From Pandoraea apista (lineage in GTDB: Bacteria > Pseudomonadota > Gammaproteobacteria > Burkholderiales > Burkholderiaceae), in NCBI RefSeq assembly GCF_001465595.2, contig NZ_CP013481.2, forward strand, positions 868,001-932,000: a DNA stretch of 64,000 bases, in the 5' to 3' direction. Each line of letters starts with the position of its first letter. Position 1 is the stretch's first letter. Both the position numbers and the translations under genes were made by a program. This document shows, piece after piece, positions 42,574 to 52,422 of this stretch. The notes under the pieces were generated by a model that had not been told where the DNA came from, did no database searches, and worked only from the letters and a program-made list of their open reading frames with translations.

Positions 42574-44285
42574 GACGATGAACTCCCTGGAAAACGGCTG
42601 CTGTCGAGACGGCGGCGCATTGCGCTGATGTGTCCTTCAATCAGCTCGGTCGACATGCCAAGCGTCGACATCACCTGTTCCGCCAGCCCAAGGCCTGCGG
42701 CAAAGGATTGCTGGTACACGCGCGCGTTGGGCATGGCGCGAAATGCATCGGCCGCGGTCGTACTTCTGCATGACACCCACAAGGTCAGCGCCGGACGGCG
42801 CTCGGCAATCGCCTGGGCGATGCGCAGCACTTGCTGGGCATGGTCGAACGTGAGCACCACCAGACGCGCTTGCGCCAACCCGGCAGCCAGCAGGGTATCG
42901 GGCCGACTGGCATCGCCATGGAACACCGGCGCGCCGGCGGCACGCGCGGCCTCGACCTTCTGCGCGTCCGCCTCCAGCAGCAGATGCGCCACGCCGGCGT
43001 GGCGAAGAATCTCGCTGACGGTCAGGCCAAGCTCGCCCGCGCCGCAAACGATGACATGGTCTCGATATCGCGCCGTCTGCGCGGCGATCTCAACTTCTTC
43101 AGCCTGGGGTGGCTGAATGACGCCGCCGGTGCGGCTCAAGAACCGGGCAAGTACATCGTGATGGCGGATCAGCAGCGGTGCCAAGGCCATGCTGAGCACC
43201 AGCGCGACCAGCATGGGTTGTACGACGGTCGCGGGAATCAGATGCTGCTGCAAGACCATGCCCAACAACAGCAGGGCGAACTCGCCGCCATGCCCCAACG
43301 CTATGCCCGTGCGCCAGGCATCGAGGGCGGACAGGCGCGTCGCCCGCAAGGCCAGGGTGTTGAGCCCGATCTTGACCGGTACCAGCACTGCCAGCCACGC
43401 CAGCACCGTCAGCGGAGCCGAAAGAATCTGTGCTCCGTCCAGTTGCAGGCCGATGGTCACGAAGAACACGCCCGACAACACATCGCGAAACGGTTTGAGG
43501 TGGCTTTCCATGTGGTGCCGGAAGTCGCTCTCGCCCAGCACCATCCCGGCGAGGAAGGCCCCTAGGGCGGCGGATACGCCGACCGCGTGCGCAGCGGCGG
43601 CGGCAGCCACCACCACGCACAAGGAGACGAGCACGAACGATTCCTCGTGGCCCCGCCGCGCCACCCAGCCCAGCAGGCCATGCAACAGACGGCGCGAAGC
43701 AACCGCCGCTGCTGCGAACAACACCAGCACGCCCAACACTTCGAGCAGCATGCTCTCGACCTTCGGCGACTCGCCGCGCGCCCAGATCGCCAGCAAGGCC
43801 AACAGGGGCACGCTGGCCAGATCCTGAAAGACCAGCACGGCGATGGCGCTGCGGCCATGGCGTGTGGTGAGTTCACCCTGGTCGGCCAACTGCCGGCTGA
43901 CCAGCGCCGTGGAAGACATGGCCGCCGCAGCGCCGAGCAGCGCAGCGCTCTGAGCTGGCTGCCCCAACCCCATCAGCATCAGGGTCAGAGGTGCGGCCAC
44001 AACGACCATCTGCAAACTGCCAGCCACCAGTACGGTCTTGCGAGTGAGCCAAAAGTGCCCGAGGGAGAATTCCAGTCCGACCATGAACAGCAGTAGCGCC
44101 ACTCCCAGCTCGGACAGAAAATCAAGCGCTTCTCCCGGCGCGATCACGCCGGTGACTGAGGGGCCCAGTAAGGCGCCGGCGGCGAGGTAACCCAGCAAGG
44201 CGGGCACTCTGAACGCCGCCGTCGCCACCGCCGCGAGGCTGCATGCCGCCAGCAGGATCAGGGTGGCGCCGAGCAAGTCCTGCAT
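42570..44285 (-). CDS. kefB: tLST KefB-type cation/proton antiporter (CPA2)
   Basis: The 571-residue protein has a 12-helix sodium/hydrogen exchanger domain (about 1-375; SELGVALLLFMVGLEFSLGH and GVSAALGAFLAGMVLGES) and a C-terminal NAD-binding RCK domain. The RCK domain starts at VIVCGAGELGLTVSEI (near residue 415). KefB-like systems exchange potassium for protons and protect against electrophiles and acidification. It starts four bases after the thioredoxin stop. Confidence 0.93.
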   Translation of the reverse strand: MQDLLGATLILLAACSLAAVATAAFRVPALLGYLAAGALLGPSVTGVIAPGEALDFLSELGVALLLFMVGLEFSLGHFWLTRKTVLVAGSLQMVVVAAPLTLMLMGLGQPAQSAALLGAAAAMSSTALVSRQLADQGELTTRHGRSAIAVLVFQDLASVPLLALLAIWARGESPKVESMLLEVLGVLVLFAAAAVASRRLLHGLLGWVARRGHEESFVLVSLCVVVAAAAAAHAVGVSAALGAFLAGMVLGESDFRHHMESHLKPFRDVLSGVFFVTIGLQLDGAQILSAPLTVLAWLAVLVPVKIGLNTLALRATRLSALDAWRTGIALGHGGEFALLLLGMVLQQHLIPATVVQPMLVALVLSMALAPLLIRHHDVLARFLSRTGGVIQPPQAEEVEIAAQTARYRDHVIVCGAGELGLTVSEILRHAGVAHLLLEADAQKVEAARAAGAPVFHGDASRPDTLLAAGLAQARLVVLTFDHAQQVLRIAQAIAERRPALTLWVSCRSTTAADAFRAMPNARVYQQSFAAGLGLAEQVMSTLGMSTELIEGHISAMRRRLDSSRFPGSSSS

Positions 44286-44288
44286 CGG

Positions 44289-44729
44289 TCAGCGCCCCAC
44301 CTGTGCAGATGCCCAGCGCACGATGTCCTGCGCGCCCAAGGCGCCGGCCTGACGCCCGATCTCCCGCCCACCCTGGAACAGGGCGAGCGTCGGAATGCTG
44401 CGGATGCCGAACTGCGCGGCCAGGTGGGGTTCTGCCTCGGTATTGACCTTGGCCAGCCTGACCCTGGGTTCGAGCTGGCGCGCCGCTTGCTGGAACTGCG
44501 GGGCCATCATCTTGCACGGCCCGCACCAAGGTGCCCAGAAATCGACCAACAGTGGCAGGTCGCTGCGCTCCACGTGGCGCGAGAACGTCGCCGTGGTCAA
44601 CTCGATGGGTTCGCCCGTGAACAAGGGCTGCTGGCAGCGGCCGCAGTTGGGATGTTCCGATAGCTTCGCAGTCGGTACGCGGTTGATGGACTGGCAATGC
44701 GGGCAGACAAGGTGAAGATCATTCTTCAT
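44289..44729 (-). CDS. trxC: tLST thioredoxin 2 (zinc-finger thioredoxin)
   Basis: The 146-residue protein has two N-terminal CxxC pairs (CPHC and CGRC) that bind zinc, as in TrxC. A thioredoxin domain with DFWAPWCGPCKMMAP follows, with both redox cysteines. It would reduce disulfides formed during oxidative and heat stress. Its first codons overlap the end of the preceding gene by 11 bases. Confidence 0.95.
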   Translation of the reverse strand: MKNDLHLVCPHCQSINRVPTAKLSEHPNCGRCQQPLFTGEPIELTTATFSRHVERSDLPLLVDFWAPWCGPCKMMAPQFQQAARQLEPRVRLAKVNTEAEPHLAAQFGIRSIPTLALFQGGREIGRQAGALGAQDIVRWASAQVGR

Positions 44730-45864
44730 GGTTCGCCTCCTTGGACCACAGTGAGGCTGCCGCGCTTCGGGTCACAGACAATGCCGACCAATCAACGCCT
44801 TGGAGCCAATCGTTCCCGTCTTTGCTTACTCCGGCCTCTTCCAAATGAGCAGCGATGAACGCTTCGGCCTGCATGAGCCACCTTTGGACAGTATCTTCCT
44901 GACTAGGAATCAGCAGGATTTCAGAGACGCTGCTGGCATCCAGCCCGTCCACACGGAGAAGCAGAAAAATGCGCCGCCACAAACGCGGCATGTCCTTCAG
45001 CAGGTCGAATGCAAAAGCGAACTCGCTCGACCGATCAACTAGCTCCTCCTGTTCCGCGATCGTTGCGGCATCGGGATGCTGACTGTCAGCGATGATATCG
45101 GCCAGCCTGAGTGTGTCATCGGGCTGATAAAATTCGAAGACTTCCTCTTCCACCATGGCCTCGGCGACGTCCTGGGCATCCGCTTCGACCGGCGCGTCCA
45201 GAGAAACGAATTCGCCAAATTGCCGGCTGTTTGCCACTTCGTGATCCAGGACGGCGAACAGATGCTTCAGAAGACCGAAGTAAGCCGCTTTTTCTTCCGG
45301 CACGGATTGCCATTCCACCTCAGCTTGGACAATCGCTTCATCCACCACGTCGCGCAGCGTCGGATAATCGCGCGGTACATCGCCGACGGCCCGCAGATAA
45401 GCCAGCTCACGCCTTGCGACAGCCTCAAGTTTCGACAGTAGAGGCATTCGGGTCGCCTCGGCCTCATGGGCGGCTGATGCGGGTTTTGCGGCAATCCGCA
45501 CCTTGAGCTCGCGCAAGCGCTCGCGTCGTGCTTTGCGCTTGATTTGATCCTGAGCATGCAGTCGGTCAAAATGCTTCTTGGCCTGACGGAACAACGACTG
45601 TGCGAGCATCTGCGCGAGGGGCGTCAGCTCGTCATGTGATGCAGTAACGCTGACAATTTTTTTGCCGGGCAGGTGCATATAGCCACTGGCCAGAAATTGC
45701 CGCTTGATCTTGTCGCGATCAAGGACGATTTGAAGTCGCACTGAATCTTTAGTGTGTTTGTCGAGCAATGGCTTGAGGGCGTGCTCGATCACATTTCCCA
45801 AAGCTCTCTGCCAAGGTTCATGAAACTCTTTGTCGATAGCTCGATAGCTATATTGAATCTGCAT
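44719..45864 (-). CDS. tLST hypothetical: ribosome-hibernation (S30AE)-like N-terminus fused to sigma-region-4-like C-terminus
   Basis: From the ATG at 45864 (AAGGAG six bases upstream) the protein has 381 residues. The N-terminal 110 residues have the strand-helix pattern of HPF/RaiA factors, including VRLQIVLDRDKIKRQF, SGYMHLPGKKIVSVTA and LAQMLAQSLFRQAKKHFDRL. An acidic linker (about 200-270) follows. Residues 290-350 (LLKDMPRLWRRIFLLLRVDG, then SVSEILLIPSQEDTVQRWLM) resemble sigma-70 region 4. Both domain calls are by eye and unproven. It is conserved in tLST copies, usually as a hypothetical protein. Confidence 0.75.
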   Translation of the reverse strand: MQIQYSYRAIDKEFHEPWQRALGNVIEHALKPLLDKHTKDSVRLQIVLDRDKIKRQFLASGYMHLPGKKIVSVTASHDELTPLAQMLAQSLFRQAKKHFDRLHAQDQIKRKARRERLRELKVRIAAKPASAAHEAEATRMPLLSKLEAVARRELAYLRAVGDVPRDYPTLRDVVDEAIVQAEVEWQSVPEEKAAYFGLLKHLFAVLDHEVANSRQFGEFVSLDAPVEADAQDVAEAMVEEEVFEFYQPDDTLRLADIIADSQHPDAATIAEQEELVDRSSEFAFAFDLLKDMPRLWRRIFLLLRVDGLDASSVSEILLIPSQEDTVQRWLMQAEAFIAAHLEEAGVSKDGNDWLQGVDWSALSVTRSAAASLWSKEANHEE

Positions 45865-45943
45865 GCATGACTCCTTTGATGTCATTTCTATGGAGGTATG
45901 AATCGAGGATGCTCATATCCATAGAATTTAGTTTGACCCGCTC

Positions 45944-46555
45944 TTATCCCTGGCGCGTTTTGCGAAGACGCCAACTCAAGAGCAGAAGCGTGACACCATA
46001 GACTGCCGCATAGAAGCCCAACAGCCAGCCTGCGGCCAGGAATGACTCGACCGGACGGGAAAAAAATATCCACAAGACGATAGCGCCAAGGACAATCGAG
46101 AGCAGTCCACTGAAGGCAAGCCAAATTTCACCCTTGATTTCTTGACGCAGCCGAACGGCGGCGGATATCTCCAGCACACCGGTGAAAATCGCCCAGAAGC
46201 CCACGCTAGCCCATAAAAAAGAAGCCAAGACTATCGTGGCGACCCAAGGAGCAACCAGGACGACGACGCCCGTAAGTATGCCGACAATGCCGCTGAACAG
46301 CAGCCAGCCCCAGCGCTCTTTTTTCTGGATATGGCGCACCGCTGCAACCAAGTTGAAAGCGCCATTGACCAAGGAAAATGCGCCGAACATGATGGTCATG
46401 GCCAACAGAGCCGATTGTGGCATCCAGAACGCAAGGGCTGCAAAAATCAATGCCAAGACACCGCGCAGCACAAAAAGCCACCAATTTTGGCTCAGCGAAC
46501 ACAGTGCTTTGGTGGGGTCATCCGCATTGGAATTAGCGATGGTGTCTGTGTTCAT
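45944..46555 (-). CDS. hdeD: tLST HdeD-like (DUF308) membrane protein
   Basis: The 203-residue protein has six hydrophobic helices. HdeD family signs are NWWLFVLRGVLALIFAALAF at the start and the repeated pair FSLVNGAFNLVAAVRH and FAIFTGVLEISAAVR-type segments (here FWAIFTGVLEISAAVR). HdeD is linked to acid resistance at high cell density in E. coli, with unknown mechanism. In tLST it sits between yfdX1 and the hypothetical fusion. Confidence 0.92.
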   Translation of the reverse strand: MNTDTIANSNADDPTKALCSLSQNWWLFVLRGVLALIFAALAFWMPQSALLAMTIMFGAFSLVNGAFNLVAAVRHIQKKERWGWLLFSGIVGILTGVVVLVAPWVATIVLASFLWASVGFWAIFTGVLEISAAVRLRQEIKGEIWLAFSGLLSIVLGAIVLWIFFSRPVESFLAAGWLLGFYAAVYGVTLLLLSWRLRKTRQG

Positions 46556-46610
46556 GCAATATCTCCTAAAGATCTATACAAAATAAAAAATCAAACACTC
46601 CTGAGCCAAG

Positions 46611-46633
46611 AGAGGGGCGCGACGCGCCCCTCT
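46611..46633 (-). other. Intercistronic stem-loop between yfdX1 and hdeD
   Basis: AGAGGGGCGC (46611-46620) pairs perfectly with GCGCCCCTCT (46624-46633) around GAC. No U tract follows, so it is probably an mRNA-stabilising or processing hairpin rather than a terminator. Confidence 0.7.
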
Positions 46634-46652
46634 TAGGCCCTATCCAGCGGTT

Positions 46653-47540
46653 TCAGAACAACTTGGACAGTTTTGCCTTGATTTCATCGAGCCAGCCTTT
46701 TCCGCCGCCTCCCCCAGCCGTCTTTTGCTTGACTTTCTTGAGTTCAGCATACAGGGGCTCAAAGTCCTTCTTCTTTCCATAGCCCAGCAGTTCTGCCATT
46801 TCCAACTGCTGCCGCGCTTCGTTCAATAATGTCTCCAGGCGCTCATTGGACGCTTCGCTCCGCTGACCATCTTCTACCAAGGTCTCGGCGCGCTTCAGGA
46901 GCAGCTTCGCACGCAGGACGGGCAGCGGAAGCACGCTGCGCTCCTCGACCAGCGTGCTGAGCGCTGACTGCAGCGCGGCTTTGGCTTCTTCGATCTTGCC
47001 CTGATCGATCAGCGGCACGACTGACTTCACGGCTGCGGGATAGGACGCCAGAGGGATGTTGGTGACCGCGATCACGATTTCACTGGCCAGCAAAGCCAGC
47101 ACGTGACGTGCCCGTTGCACCTCGCCATGTTTGAGGGCATCCAGCGCCTCGTCGGTCATCGCCTCAATGGTTTGCGTGTTGGCGAACAAGTCGTGCACGA
47201 TGGTGCGCACATCAACGGGGGCCAGGGCGAGCGTGGGTTCGCGCGCAACGATCAGCTCCAGCTTTCCCGTCACTTCGGCCAGCGTTGCCAATGCGCGTGC
47301 AGCGTCCTTGCCGTCAAGTGCGGCCAGCGCTGATTTGGTCAGCGACAAGGCCGAGACGGCCTCATCGAGGACTTGTTTACGTTTGTCTGCCGCCTGCGAG
47401 TCCGTTTCCTTCTGAACCTCAGGCTGTACCTCCGTGACGACTTCAGCCTTGGCCTCTGGACTGACAGGAAGGCTGCTTACCGCGGCCTGTTCGTTTATTT
47501 CTTTGTTCGTCGCATTGGGATTCGATGTTTGCTCATTCAT
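46653..47540 (-). CDS. tLST YfdX family protein (copy 1, no signal peptide)
   Basis: The 295-residue protein has the YfdX domain at about 55-240 (KSALAALDGKDAARALATLAE, LALAPVDVRTIVHDLFAN, LASEIVIAVTNIPLASYPAA). It lacks a clear signal peptide and instead begins with a polar Gln/Asn/Glu-rich stretch, so it may be cytoplasmic. YfdX proteins are helical and have been proposed as chaperone-like stress proteins. A Gly/Lys-rich linker precedes a conserved WLDEIKAKLSKLF end that is shared with copy 2. Confidence 0.9.
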   Translation of the reverse strand: MNEQTSNPNATNKEINEQAAVSSLPVSPEAKAEVVTEVQPEVQKETDSQAADKRKQVLDEAVSALSLTKSALAALDGKDAARALATLAEVTGKLELIVAREPTLALAPVDVRTIVHDLFANTQTIEAMTDEALDALKHGEVQRARHVLALLASEIVIAVTNIPLASYPAAVKSVVPLIDQGKIEEAKAALQSALSTLVEERSVLPLPVLRAKLLLKRAETLVEDGQRSEASNERLETLLNEARQQLEMAELLGYGKKKDFEPLYAELKKVKQKTAGGGGGKGWLDEIKAKLSKLF

Positions 47541-47642
47541 GGTGATATGCCTCGTATGAGTTAGTGAAAATAGGCGAATCTATTGGGGCTGACTGCGAAC
47601 ATCGCGAGACTGACCGACCGAACAGTCGGCCTCTTCATCATC

Positions 47643-48557
47643 TCAAAACAGCTTTTGGAGGCGCGTCTTCAACTCGTCGAACCATCCCTTGCCGCTTTTG
47701 CCACCAGCCGACTTTTGCTCAATGGACTTCACATGATCGAAGATGGGTTTGAAATCCGCCTTCTTGCCATAACCCAGGATCTGCGCCATCTCGATCTCCG
47801 TGCGCACGGACGACAGCAAGGTGCTGAGCTCCTCGTTCTGCTTGGCATCGCGCTTGTCGGTCTCGGCCAGCTTTTCAGCTTTTGCCATCGCGGCTTCAGC
47901 CCGTAGCACGGGCAGAGGAAAGGCGACCGAGGTCACCACCAGCGTGTTCAGTGCTCGGGCGAGTTCCGCCTTGGCGTCGTCGATCTTGCCGCTGTCGATG
48001 AGCCGTGCGGCCGACTTGATCGCTGCCGGGTACGTTGCCATCGGCAGGTTGTCGGTTTCGATCACGATTTCGCTGGCCAGATTGGCGACGATGGGCCGGG
48101 CCTTTTGCAGCTCGCCATCACCCAACAACTCCCGAGACAACTTGACCGCCTTCTTCACCGATTCCACGTTGGCGTGGATATCGTGGGTGATGACGCGTAC
48201 ATCGACCGGCGCCAAAGCAAGTTTGGCGTCGCGTGCCAATACCAGTTCCAGCTTTCCGCTGGCCAGTTCCAGCGCAGCGAGCGCCTCCTTGGTCTTCTTT
48301 GCATCAAGGAGGGTCAAAGCCTCCTGGGTCTTGGTGAGCGCAGTGATGGCGTCTTGAGTGAGCTCGGCACGCTTTTTATCGGCTTCCCGGGCGGCCTTGT
48401 CATCTACCTGTGGCTGTGCCGCCTTGGATGCGGCAGAGGGTGCTGCAGCACCTGGGCTAGAACCTGCCGCCGATTGGGCCAGAGCCGGTCCGCTCAGTCC
48501 GACGACGACCGCCAGGGCAAGTGCGGAGAAGGTGTATTGTGGCTGTTTGATATTCAT
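47643..48557 (-). CDS. tLST YfdX family protein (copy 2, periplasmic)
   Basis: The 304-residue precursor has a clear signal peptide (ALALAVVVGLSGPALAQSA, cleavage near residue 28). An Ala/Lys-rich segment and then the YfdX domain follow, similar over its length to copy 1 (LALAPVDVRVITHDIHANVE, LASEIVIETDNLPMATYPAA). The C-terminus GWFDELKTRLQKLF matches that of copy 1. The two paralogues therefore probably serve the same role in two compartments, cytoplasm and periplasm. Confidence 0.9.
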   Translation of the reverse strand: MNIKQPQYTFSALALAVVVGLSGPALAQSAAGSSPGAAAPSAASKAAQPQVDDKAAREADKKRAELTQDAITALTKTQEALTLLDAKKTKEALAALELASGKLELVLARDAKLALAPVDVRVITHDIHANVESVKKAVKLSRELLGDGELQKARPIVANLASEIVIETDNLPMATYPAAIKSAARLIDSGKIDDAKAELARALNTLVVTSVAFPLPVLRAEAAMAKAEKLAETDKRDAKQNEELSTLLSSVRTEIEMAQILGYGKKADFKPIFDHVKSIEQKSAGGKSGKGWFDELKTRLQKLF

Positions 48558-48579
48558 GATCTTGGGCTCCTAATTAAAG

Positions 48580-49038
48580 TTAGTTGACTGAGATTTCAAT
48601 CTGTTTCGGTTTGGCTTGCTCGGCCTTGACAAGCCGCACTTCCAGCACGCCGTCTTTCATGGAAGCCGTCACCTTGGTCGGATCAACGTTGTCAGGCAAG
48701 ACAAAGCTGCGCACAAAGCGGCCATACGCACGTTCGATGCGGTGGAACTTCTTGCCCTGCTCCTCTTTTTCCAGTTTGCGCTCGCCGCTGATGGTGAGCA
48801 CACCGTTTTCCGCGCTGACGCGCACGGCATCCTTGGGGACCTCCGGCAGATCCAGCTTGAGGAGGAATGCGTTCTCATCCTCGCTGATGTCCGCCATTGG
48901 TGCCCAGTCCGCCGTGGTCATGGCTTCGTTGCCGGTACGGGCGCCCTGTCGCTGGGGTATTCGTCCGAACATCGTCGCCAGGCGGTTTTGCAATTCATCC
49001 AGTTCCCGGAAGGGGTCCCACGGAGTCAATGCAGACAT
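48580..49038 (-). CDS. tLST small heat shock protein Hsp20 (second copy)
   Basis: From the ATG at 49038 (AGGAGA upstream) the protein is 152 residues. It starts with a class A-type N-terminus (MSALTPWDPFRELDELQNRL) and contains a full alpha-crystallin domain (about 45-140): ADISEDENAFLLKLDLPEV, GVLTISGERK, FVLPDNVDPTKVTASMKDGV and LEVRLVKAE. It keeps an IEI-type C-terminal motif (QIEISVN). sHsps hold unfolding proteins for refolding by ClpK/DnaK. Confidence 0.93.
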   Translation of the reverse strand: MSALTPWDPFRELDELQNRLATMFGRIPQRQGARTGNEAMTTADWAPMADISEDENAFLLKLDLPEVPKDAVRVSAENGVLTISGERKLEKEEQGKKFHRIERAYGRFVRSFVLPDNVDPTKVTASMKDGVLEVRLVKAEQAKPKQIEISVN

Positions 49039-49125
49039 ATCGGTTCTCCTTGAACAATGCCGGCGAATTGGATGACGCACCGAACAGAGCCGCCGGCTTA
49101 CTCTGAATGGCACCTACTACTGTTT

Positions 49126-50943
<1,818 letters not shown>

Positions 50944-50970
50944 GGGCAATGTTCCTCGCAAGTCGTGTCG

Positions 50971-52422
50971 CTAGAGAATGGGGGTGAACAGACGGGCCAC
51001 CCCGTCGCGCAAGCGGATGGCCAGCGGGCGGGCGCGCAACGCCTTCGCCGATATCTCGCCCGACGCATCACGAGCGGCATCAAAAAGGGATTCCAGCCGC
51101 GTAGACAGCGCGGTGTCGTACACCTCCACATTGAACTCGAAGTTGAGGCGCAGGCTGCGCGCATCCCAATTGGCCGAACCCAGGCAGCACCACTGGCCGT
51201 CTATCAGCATCAGCTTGCTGTGGTCGAACGGGCCAGGCCGTTCGAAGATGCGTACACCGTGCTCCAGCACCTGCCAGTAGTGGGCGCGCGCGGCCCATTG
51301 CACCGTGAGATGGTCGCCGTTTGCGGGCGTCAGCACCTCGACGCGCACGCCGCGCAACGCGGCCGTGCTCAGCGCCGCGATCATCGGCTGATCGGGCACG
51401 AAGTAAGGTGTCCAGATGCGCACCGAATGCTTCGCCGCGCTCAAAGCGCCCATGAAGGTCCAGCGCATCCTGTCCAGGGCCTCATCGGGACCGGCCTCGA
51501 TGCCGCGCGCCCAAGAGGTTCCTTGCTCATCAGCCGTTGCGGGCGGTTCGCCCCAGAAACCCTTGCTGAGCCGCTCGCCCGTGGTATCGCACCAATCATC
51601 GGTGAAGCACCGCATCAGATGCGCAACCACCGGCCCGCGCAGACGAAAGTGCAAATCGTGACAGGCCTGCTCCGGCGCATCGGGCCGCCAATACGGGCTG
51701 AAGATGTTCATGCCGCCGGTGAAACCCGTCTCGCCATCGATCACCAGCAGCTTGCGGTGATTGCGCAGATGCGCGGCATGCAGGCGCGCGGGAATCAACG
51801 TCGGGTTGAACGTCGCCGCCGGAACGCCGGCGCGTTGCAAGGCGCGGTAAGCGCTGCGGGGCCTCCAGCGGGCATAGACGTCGTCGATCAGCACCCGCAC
51901 TTGCACGCCGCGCTCATGAGCCCGGCGCAGCGCATCGACGAACTGCGCCCCGATGCCTTGGCTGTCGAAGATGTACGAAGCCAGCGCGACGCTGTGCCGC
52001 GCCGACTCGATGGCAGCGAGCATGGCCGGGTAGGCCTGCTCGCCATCGACGAGCGGCTCGATGCGGTTGCCGCTGGTCAGCGACTGGCCGGTGGCACGTC
52101 CCACCAGGTGCGCCAGGCCGGCAAACGGCGCCGATACGGCCTGGGGCATCGTAGGCGCGAGGTCCTGCCGAACAGCAGGATCTGCCCCCGGAAACAGCCG
52201 CCGCGCCCGCCGCTGGTAACGGTTGATGCCGAACAGCCCATACAGCAGCGAACCGCCCAGCGGCAACAGCGCGATCAGCAGCACCCACAGCGTGGCCGAT
52301 CGAGGGTCACGCTTGTAGATGACCGCGTGCCCCGCTGTGGGGATAGCGACCGCCAGCGACACGAGGGTGGCTGCCCATGTCAGCCCGTTGGGGTCGGACA
52401 CGACAGCCTCCCCATGACTCAA
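50971..52422 (-). CDS. cls: tLST cardiolipin synthase (phospholipase D family)
   Basis: The 483-residue protein has two N-terminal membrane helices and two PLD catalytic motifs: HRKLLVIDGETGFTGGMN (near residue 226) and HSKLMLIDGQWCCLGSAN (near 402). It joins phosphatidylglycerol molecules to cardiolipin, altering membrane fluidity under heat. The start overlaps the clpK stop by four bases (ATGA), so it is translated with ClpK. Confidence 0.93.
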   Translation of the reverse strand: MSHGEAVVSDPNGLTWAATLVSLAVAIPTAGHAVIYKRDPRSATLWVLLIALLPLGGSLLYGLFGINRYQRRARRLFPGADPAVRQDLAPTMPQAVSAPFAGLAHLVGRATGQSLTSGNRIEPLVDGEQAYPAMLAAIESARHSVALASYIFDSQGIGAQFVDALRRAHERGVQVRVLIDDVYARWRPRSAYRALQRAGVPAATFNPTLIPARLHAAHLRNHRKLLVIDGETGFTGGMNIFSPYWRPDAPEQACHDLHFRLRGPVVAHLMRCFTDDWCDTTGERLSKGFWGEPPATADEQGTSWARGIEAGPDEALDRMRWTFMGALSAAKHSVRIWTPYFVPDQPMIAALSTAALRGVRVEVLTPANGDHLTVQWAARAHYWQVLEHGVRIFERPGPFDHSKLMLIDGQWCCLGSANWDARSLRLNFEFNVEVYDTALSTRLESLFDAARDASGEISAKALRARPLAIRLRDGVARLFTPIL

